Below, one piece after another: positions 7,619-11,497 of a stretch of DNA of 11,497 bases. The first letter of the stretch is position 1. Each line of letters starts with the position of its first letter. The position numbers were made by a program, and so were the translations under genes. Under the pieces are notes generated by a model that was given only the letters and a program-made list of their open reading frames with translations, searched no databases and was not told the DNA's origin. The DNA comes from Candidatus Parvarchaeota archaeon (GTDB lineage: Archaea > Nanobdellota > Nanobdellia > Parvarchaeales > Parvarchaeaceae). The stretch covers positions 1 through 11,497 of the forward strand of contig JASHWD010000049.1 in the NCBI GenBank assembly GCA_030044235.1. The letters are read 5' to 3'.

Positions 7619-8095
7619 ATGGAGAACCAAGACGGCGAAGGCAAAATAAGGAAAAGATTGTATAGGGATAAGCCCCTCGCAGGTATAAGCCTAAATGAAT
7701 TTGAGAAGCCCTCTTCGGATTATTTTACAAATTTAAGACGTTTCTGTATATCTATCGGCGTTATAAGCCCGGGTGAAAGTCGCGTTGCAATCGTTCACAT
7801 ATTAGATATTTTATTAAAATTGAAAAAATCAAAAAAGGAAGGGCTTGATAGCTACGAGATTATAAAAGAACTGTATAAAACCGATGTAAAGATTGTCTAT
7901 GCTAATATATTACGGGACCTCAGAAAGCTGATCGCGGTCGGCATAGTAGAAAGACGAGAAAACCGCTATAGGATAAAGGAGAACATGAAGCTAAAAGAAC
8001 TTCTTGAGACTTTTATAAAACCGTACATAATAGACAGGATACTAAAAAGAGTAGAAGAATACGCAGATAGTATAGACAACAAGCTTGGGGATTAG
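7619..8095 (+). CDS. Winged-helix DNA-binding-like protein of unknown role
   Basis: This 158-residue basic protein has a predicted winged helix at about residues 57-122: helix HILDILLKLKK, then SYEIIKELY, a candidate recognition helix VYANILRDLRKLIAVG, and a wing VERRENRYRIKEN. It ends with a long helix (LKELLETFIKPYIIDRILKRVEEYADSI) that could dimerise. The first 50 residues (RLYRDKPLAGISLNEFEK and following) are of no known type to me. It starts 9 bases after the coiled-coil stop with no separate TATA box, so the two are cotranscribed. The last bases overlap the convergent regulator at 8092-8361. A transcription regulator is the simplest reading; a partner that tethers the coiled-coil protein to DNA is an alternative suggested only by the pairing. 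Confidence 0.8.
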   Translation: MENQDGEGKIRKRLYRDKPLAGISLNEFEKPSSDYFTNLRRFCISIGVISPGESRVAIVHILDILLKLKKSKKEGLDSYEIIKELYKTDVKIVYANILRDLRKLIAVGIVERRENRYRIKENMKLKELLETFIKPYIIDRILKRVEEYADSIDNKLGD

Positions 8096-8361
8096 AGTTC
8101 AGAAAGCAATTTATATATTTTCTTGCCTTTTGGCGTAAGTCTTATCATTTTCTTGTGCTTGCTTCCGTCAAACGAAGTTATTCCGAGCCGATTCATAACT
8201 TTTATTAATTTTACTATGTAAGCATAGCTGCAGTCTATTTTTTTAGACATCATTGCAGAATAAACGCGGCCCTCATTAGAAGAAATTGCCTGCAATAACA
8301 TGAATGGTTTTTCATGCAAAAATAATTTTCGAGTCCATTTTTTAGAATCTGATTCAGTCAT
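8092..8361 (-). CDS. Small winged-helix transcriptional regulator
   Basis: This 89-residue protein is essentially one winged helix. A first helix is FMLLQAISSNEG (20-31), then VYSAMMSKKIDCS (33-45), the recognition helix YAYIVKLIKVMNRLG (46-60), a short wing ITSFDGSKHKKMIRLT (61-76), and the final helix PKGKKIYKLLSEL. The L-T-P-K-G-K ending of the wing is typical of MarR-like and related archaeal regulators. The protein would bind DNA as a dimer. Its start at 8361 lies 27 bases from a TATA box on the same strand, and an inverted repeat lies just upstream, so autoregulation is likely. It diverges from the gene at 8534-9085, which is its most obvious target. Its stop overlaps the stop of the convergent gene at 7619-8095. 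Confidence 0.85.
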   Translation of the reverse strand: MTESDSKKWTRKLFLHEKPFMLLQAISSNEGRVYSAMMSKKIDCSYAYIVKLIKVMNRLGITSFDGSKHKKMIRLTPKGKKIYKLLSEL

Positions 8362-8383
8362 ATCTATTCAGTAATTATGTGTG

Positions 8384-8392
8384 ATATTTATA
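8384..8392 (-). promoter_or_regulatory. TATA box of the small winged-helix regulator
   Basis: Read on the minus strand this is TATAAATAT, centred 27 bases before the regulator's ATG (8361), which predicts a leaderless mRNA. The inverted repeat at 8407-8428 lies 14 bases upstream of it on the minus strand. Confidence 0.7.
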
Positions 8393-8406
8393 CCTTTCTT
8401 AGCTGT

Positions 8407-8428
8407 TTTTCTAAAAATATTTAGAAAA
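8407..8428. repeat. Perfect 9-bp inverted repeat, candidate operator
   Basis: TTTTCTAAA at 8407-8415 and TTTAGAAAA at 8420-8428 are exact reverse complements separated by AATA. The element lies between two divergent genes, just upstream of the TATA box of the winged-helix regulator and about 42 bases before the TATA box of the gene at 8534. The size and symmetry suit a dimeric winged-helix protein. Because it is AT-rich, chance is not excluded, but 9 perfect pairs including two G-C pairs, in this place, make an operator the best reading. Confidence 0.55.
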
Positions 8429-8467
8429 TTTATAGTCGTTGCAAATCACTTTAAGCAAGAATACCAA

Positions 8468-8481
8468 AGGTTTATATACCT
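8468..8481 (+). promoter_or_regulatory. TATA box within a near-palindrome, promoter of the 183-aa gene
   Basis: TTTATATA at 8471-8478, preceded by CAAAGG, is a strong archaeal TATA box with a plausible purine-rich BRE. It sits in a 14-base near-palindrome, AGGTTTATATACCT, symmetrical at 12 of 14 positions. Transcription would start near 8500, giving a leader of about 30 bases before ATG 8534. A second AT-rich stretch, TTTATAAA near 8493-8500, could be an alternative box closer to the start. Confidence 0.6.
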
Positions 8482-8533
8482 AGTGTCATCTTTTTATAAA
8501 AAACTAAAGAAAGAAAACAATCATACGATAAAA

Positions 8534-9085
8534 ATGGCTGAATCAAATAGAATATACATTGATAGAAGTCTAGAAGACCTTGTAACAGACAATACATTGC
8601 GCAAACAGCTTCCTGTAAGTTACGCGAAACTTGGTGAGTGTTTGGGGAACTACATGGAAAAACGAACTGCTCCTTTTTCTGAGTATAGGGCTGCATCTGA
8701 AAGACTGTGCCGTTCATTTAAGGAGTTACTCGGTGCTACTGGCATAAATTCAAGCCTGCTAGCTGAGGTATACATTTCTGAAGAACTAACGGAAAATGAC
8801 CAACTCGATAACGAATCTATTGAAAGATTGAAGCATTCGATGTATGATATATCTTGTAGCGCCTATGAGACAACAATACCGTTTGCAGACTTTATTAAAG
8901 CTGGGCTAACTAACGAGAAATGCTGGCAGATGAAAGATCTAGTAGAAAAAGAGCCTGATAAATTTTTAGATTTACACTTAAAAATAAAACAGGAGCCTGA
9001 TAGAGTAAGTGAAGTTATACGAAGCGCCGGCTCCTTAGATATCTTATCTCTTGTCTCGAAATTAGGTAAGAATTACCAGCTATAA
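8534..9085 (+). CDS. Unrecognised 183-aa helical protein
   Basis: I do not recognise this protein. The start is placed at ATG 8534 because the frame upstream, which is open to a GTG at 8381, runs through both divergent promoters and would add an unlikely Lys/Phe-rich leader. The 183 residues are predicted mainly helical, acidic and soluble, with no signal or membrane segment and four scattered Cys (36, 59, 108, 130) that make no metal motif. Two related short stretches near the C-terminus (KEPDKFLDLHLK at 139-150 and QEPDRVSEVIRS at 153-164) suggest a small helical repeat. It is transcribed alone, divergently from the winged-helix regulator at 8092-8361, and is the probable target of that regulator. 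A T run follows the stop at 9109-9113. Confidence 0.75.
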   Translation: MAESNRIYIDRSLEDLVTDNTLRKQLPVSYAKLGECLGNYMEKRTAPFSEYRAASERLCRSFKELLGATGINSSLLAEVYISEELTENDQLDNESIERLKHSMYDISCSAYETTIPFADFIKAGLTNEKCWQMKDLVEKEPDKFLDLHLKIKQEPDRVSEVIRSAGSLDILSLVSKLGKNYQL

Positions 9086-9108
9086 GACGACACGGCAAAT
9101 TCTCGCTA

Positions 9109-9113
9109 TTTTT
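9109..9113 (+). terminator. Possible oligo-T terminator of the 183-aa gene
   Basis: A run of five T occurs 24 bases after the stop of the plus-strand gene, in the 40-base gap before the convergent tRNA. Archaeal RNA polymerase can stop at such tracts without a hairpin. The tract is short, so the call is weak. Confidence 0.35.
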
Positions 9114-9125
9114 ATTAATAATATA

Positions 9126-9215
9126 GGGCCCACTGGGATTTGAACCCAGGTCAGATGGTTACTCCATCTGATGCATTCGAAGCCATCTATCCTATCCGGA
9201 CTAGACTATGGGCCC
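9126..9215 (-). tRNA. tRNA-Arg (anticodon UCG) with a 17-base intron
   Basis: On the minus strand the acceptor stem is GGGCCCA with TGGGCCC. U8 and A9 follow, then a D arm with A14, G18, G19, A20 and A21, an anticodon stem GATGG with CCATC, the loop CTTCGAA (anticodon UCG), a 4-base variable loop TGAC, and the T arm CTGGG-TTCAAAT-CCCAG. The mature tRNA needs removal of 17 bases between positions 37 and 38. C35, G36 and A20 are established arginine identity elements. CCA is not encoded, and the base after the acceptor stem (9125) gives U73 as discriminator. The tRNA reads CGN arginine codons. Identity and intron are well supported because all stems close once the intron is removed; the alternative of a class II tRNA with a long variable arm leaves a poor anticodon stem. 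Confidence 0.92.
9160..9176 (-). other. tRNA intron at 37/38 with a bulge-helix-bulge
   Basis: The intron is ATGCATCAGATGGAGTA on the minus strand. In the precursor, exon bases CTTC (32-35) pair with intron bases GGAG to make a 4-bp central helix. It is flanked by the 3-base bulges GAA (36, 37 and the first intron base) and TAA (the last two intron bases and 38). Cutting between the second and third base of each bulge leaves exactly a 7-base anticodon loop. The remaining 10 intron bases form a terminal loop with little or no inner helix, so this is a slightly relaxed motif for the archaeal splicing endonuclease. Confidence 0.8.
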
Positions 9216-9239
9216 TTCAGTATTTCTTATGAAGTTTTA

Positions 9240-9248
9240 GATATTTAT
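9240..9248 (-). promoter_or_regulatory. TATA box of tRNA-Arg
   Basis: ATAAATATC on the minus strand is centred about 29 bases before the first base of the tRNA, in the 44-base gap after the metallophosphoesterase stop. The spacing implies a leader of a few bases removed by RNase P. Confidence 0.6.
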
Positions 9249-9259
9249 CTATCTCTTAT

Positions 9260-9871
9260 CTAAATTTCTATTATCTTTCCTTTTGGCCCGGCGTTTATTA
9301 CGGTCGTATCACCTAAGCGGTCTTCTAAGCTAAAAGTCTCATGTATATGGCCACATATGCACTTCTCAGGCTTGAGCTTCTCTATCATTTCCCGAACGGC
9401 TGTGCTGCCTACATTCATATCCTTCCCTATGACGTCTAGTTTTGTCTTATATGGTGGAACGTGAACGACCATTATCTTTTTCTTTGCGTCGCTTATGTAT
9501 CTAAAAGAATTTTGTATCTTCTTCTTTATTTGTGATTCTGAAAGTTCATTTGGACCGATATTTGCAAGACCGCAACCGAAGAAACCGACTCCTCCTATTT
9601 TAAAAGCATAACTATGGAGGTCATAAAGTATATCCGGATATCTTTTCTTGAGCATAAACATATCTGCTTCACTATCGTGATTTCCTGGTATTATAGCGAC
9701 TTTCTTTTTAAGATCTGAGAAAGGCTTTAACAATCCTTCTAGTCCATTACCAAATATCGACAAATCGCCTGCTAAAATTACGAGATCAACCTTTTCTTTT
9801 TTGGCTTTTTTGGCCAGGCTTTCAGCAGCCTTAAGGTCGCCATGTATATCCGATGCAGCCAGGATCCTCAT
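9260..9871 (-). CDS. Calcineurin-like metallophosphoesterase
   Basis: This 203-residue protein carries every metal-site motif of the family: SDIHGD at 7-12 (D8, H10), AGDL at 35-38 (D36), GNHDSE at 63-68 (N64, H65), VVHVPP at 135-140 (H137) and GHIHE at 174-178 (H175, H177). It matches the small Icc-related phosphoesterases of archaea, which hydrolyse phosphodiesters or phosphomonoesters with two metal ions. The substrate cannot be told; nucleases such as Mre11 are larger and carry extra domains, so that role is unlikely. There is no signal peptide. It follows the helicase gene by 22 bases and has its own TATA box overlapping the helicase stop, so it can be transcribed alone as a leaderless mRNA or by readthrough. 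Confidence 0.9.
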   Translation of the reverse strand: MRILAASDIHGDLKAAESLAKKAKKEKVDLVILAGDLSIFGNGLEGLLKPFSDLKKKVAIIPGNHDSEADMFMLKKRYPDILYDLHSYAFKIGGVGFFGCGLANIGPNELSESQIKKKIQNSFRYISDAKKKIMVVHVPPYKTKLDVIGKDMNVGSTAVREMIEKLKPEKCICGHIHETFSLEDRLGDTTVINAGPKGKIIEI

Positions 9872-9890
9872 AATAGAGTATTGAATCGTT

Positions 9891-9899
9891 TATTTATAT
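9891..9899 (-). promoter_or_regulatory. TATA box of the metallophosphoesterase, overlapping the helicase stop
   Basis: ATATAAATA on the minus strand is centred 24 bases before the phosphoesterase ATG at 9871, the spacing of a leaderless promoter. The helicase TAA stop (9896-9894) is inside the box. Confidence 0.65.
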
Positions 9900-11497
9900 C
9901 AATTTCTTTTGGACATCTTTATCGTGAAGATAGTAATAAACTTTTTCTGCTATTTTGCCGCCGAGTATATTAGATAATTTTTCTCTTTCGGCTGACTTAA
10001 GTTCTGCTATGCTTTTTATACCGAGAGAATAAAGTTTTCTTGCTCGTATACGACCAATTTCAGGTACAGAAACGAGCGGCAGCAGCTCTTCTTTTATACC
10101 GTACTTTATCCTTGTAGAAAGCTTAGCTATCTCGTTCGATTTCCCACCAAGAGCTTTGCTTAGTTCCTTAAGACTGTAGATAAGCCATCTAATGCTTTCT
10201 ATAGTTACGTAAAACTCGCCAGGAAGAACTTTATAGTCCTCTTCTATATCTCTTTCGCTTTTTTCTCCTATCCACTCATCTATTATATGGGCCATCTTTA
10301 TGGCCGAGACAAAACGATCATATTCTACGAGATTTTGGTCTGTTAAAAGTTTCAGGGAGTAGCTTTCTTCCTCATATTTCTCGAACTCCGATTGTGATAT
10401 CCTTATGAACTTAAATTCTTCTGTACAAAAAAGAACGTGTATAATCGAGAACGGTTCTACAGCTCCGTCTATCTTCATTTTTTCTATGAATTTTATAAAT
10501 ATAAGACCTGTATACGGGTCTAGGTATAACTGATTGATTAGTTTTCCTAATCTGGTAGCTGAAATCTTTCCAGCTTCGTTCACTATGAAATCATGTTCTT
10601 CTAGAAAGTCTACCGCATCATCGATTTTTTCTGTTAGGTCAACTCCCAAACTAGATATAAAAAAGGTTGCAAAAAATGCATCAATATCATCTTTCGACTT
10701 GTACAGTTCTAAGTCGACTAAAGCAAGCGTATATTTTCTTATAGCGATTTCGCTGTTGAACTTGGATATTATAGGTTCTACCTCCCCTTCGATATATTTT
10801 TTCTGTATTAAGTCCAAATCTTTTTCGCTCCTTGCTATTATTATAGCTGTTCCTTCTTTATCATATTTCGGCCTTCCTGCTCTGCCCAACATCTGTTCTA
10901 TTTCCAGGGCCGGCAACGATTCAGAACCGTATTCTCCGTATCTGTATATAGAAGAGATTATTACAGTATTCGCAGGCAAGTTGACGCCCATCGCCAAAGT
11001 AGGCGTTGCGACTATGAACTTTATAAGTCCGTCTCTAAAACCATTTTCTATTAATTTCCTTTGTTTGTTTACTAGACCTGCGTGATGGAATGCTACACCA
11101 TTTTTTACTAGATCTCTTATCTGTTCACACTGTGATGTAGGCCTGTCGAGGACATTCAAAATTTCGTCCGCCAACTTATTTAGAGATTTTTTCTCTTCTG
11201 AACTAAGTTTTGGCGCAAGTACATTAGCGATAAGTTTTGCATTTGAGATAGTAGACTTCTTAGTCTGTGCAAATACGAGTGCCTGTTTTTGTTTTTTGAT
11301 TAGTTCTATAATTATGTTTAGCAGCGGATCATCAACATTGTTTAATGTCTCTTTTTTCCCGCCTAAAAGTTCTCCGTCAAAATAAACCTTTTTAACTAGT
11401 TTTACGGGTCTAAAGTCGCTCTTAACTAATTTTGACCCTAGCCACTCGGCTATATCTTCTGCGTTACTTATAGTTGCACTAAGTCCTATTATTTGTG
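9894..11497 (-). CDS. hel308: Hel308-type Ski2-like DNA helicase (5' truncated by window edge)
   Basis: The frame stays open from the stop at 9894 to the right edge; the TTG near 11174 is internal and not a start. The 533 visible residues begin at motif III (QIIGLSAT). They continue with FRPVKL and ALVFAQTKK (motif IV region), VAFHHAGL, ATPTLAMGVNLPA (motif V), and QMLGRAGRP at about 10869-10895 (motif VI). A winged helix and ratchet region follow, and near the C-terminus a helix-hairpin-helix-like segment (VPEIGRIRARKLYSLG) holds the RAR residues conserved in Hel308 domain 5. Family length is about 700, so some 180 residues with motifs Q, I and II lie outside. Hel308 is a 3'-5' superfamily 2 helicase acting at stalled replication forks. 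The C-terminal features argue against the RNA helicases Ski2 and Mtr4 and against ASH-Ski2 proteins. Confidence 0.92.
   Translation of the reverse strand, partial: QIIGLSATISNAEDIAEWLGSKLVKSDFRPVKLVKKVYFDGELLGGKKETLNNVDDPLLNIIIELIKKQKQALVFAQTKKSTISNAKLIANVLAPKLSSEEKKSLNKLADEILNVLDRPTSQCEQIRDLVKNGVAFHHAGLVNKQRKLIENGFRDGLIKFIVATPTLAMGVNLPANTVIISSIYRYGEYGSESLPALEIEQMLGRAGRPKYDKEGTAIIIARSEKDLDLIQKKYIEGEVEPIISKFNSEIAIRKYTLALVDLELYKSKDDIDAFFATFFISSLGVDLTEKIDDAVDFLEEHDFIVNEAGKISATRLGKLINQLYLDPYTGLIFIKFIEKMKIDGAVEPFSIIHVLFCTEEFKFIRISQSEFEKYEEESYSLKLLTDQNLVEYDRFVSAIKMAHIIDEWIGEKSERDIEEDYKVLPGEFYVTIESIRWLIYSLKELSKALGGKSNEIAKLSTRIKYGIKEELLPLVSVPEIGRIRARKLYSLGIKSIAELKSAEREKLSNILGGKIAEKVYYYLHDKDVQKKLI

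Noticed and set aside
8381..8533. N-terminal extension of the 183-aa gene from a GTG at 8381
   Set aside because: It would cover both divergent promoters and the inverted repeat, and its residues are Phe/Lys-rich, unlike the acidic helical protein that follows. ATG 8534 is preferred.
9126..9215. Intronless class II tRNA with a long variable arm (stem AGATGG with CCATCT)
   Set aside because: The anticodon stem would be left with about four pairs and an oversized loop, whereas removal of 17 bases gives a perfect class I tRNA and an exact bulge-helix-bulge.
10534..11085. Plus-strand open frame opposite the helicase
   Set aside because: It is antisense to strongly conserved helicase motifs and its product is Ser/Phe/Ile-rich without any domain.
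11172..11174. TTG at 11174 as the start of the helicase-like gene
   Set aside because: The frame stays open to the window edge and encodes motif III (GLSAT) upstream, so the TTG is internal.
1..11497. CRISPR array, insertion sequence or prophage
   Set aside because: I saw no regularly spaced repeats, transposase or integrase, and no target-site duplications; the content is mostly cellular housekeeping.

Overview
The window looks like a stretch of an AT-rich archaeal chromosome. The evidence is an archaeal-type ValRS, a compact archaeal RNase J, a Hel308 DNA helicase, a TtuA-type tRNA thiolase next to a ubiquitin-like sulfur carrier, a tRNA without encoded CCA that carries a canonical 37/38 intron with a bulge-helix-bulge, and several TATA boxes about 24-27 bases before start codons (leaderless mRNAs). 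Short intergenic gaps, overlapping genes and slightly short proteins suggest a compact genome. A DPANN/ARMAN-like archaeon is possible, but this is inference and the window has no decisive lineage marker.

Left block, plus strand (1-2751): the end of an unidentified gene, a DUF192 protein, a stand-alone asparagine-synthase ATP-pyrophosphatase domain lacking the glutaminase half, and an archaeal RNase J. They are joined by a 6-base gap, a 31-58 base overlap (depending on start) and an ATGA overlap, so they are probably one operon.

Central block (2802-6310): valyl-tRNA synthetase, a 68-aa beta-grasp protein ending in Gly-Gly, and a TtuA-like PP-loop thiolase one base downstream. The last two fit a protein-based sulfur relay for tRNA 2-thiolation. 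The block as a whole is about tRNA charging and modification.

Third block (6350-8095): a strong TATA box starts a two-gene unit, a 419-aa coiled-coil protein with no Cys or Trp followed by a 158-aa protein with a predicted winged helix. I recognise neither, and this pair is among the better candidates for something undescribed.

Fourth block (8092-9085): a small winged-helix regulator (minus) and an unrecognised 183-aa mostly helical protein (plus) diverge from a 172-base region. That region holds a perfect 9-bp inverted repeat upstream of the regulator's TATA box and a near-palindromic TATA box in front of the 183-aa gene, which is good evidence for a local regulatory pair.

Right block, minus strand (9125-11497): the 3' three quarters of a Hel308-type helicase, a small metallophosphoesterase whose TATA box includes the helicase stop codon, and tRNA-Arg(UCG) with a 17-base intron. 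The intron repeats the anticodon-stem 5' strand and could make an alternative hairpin in the precursor.
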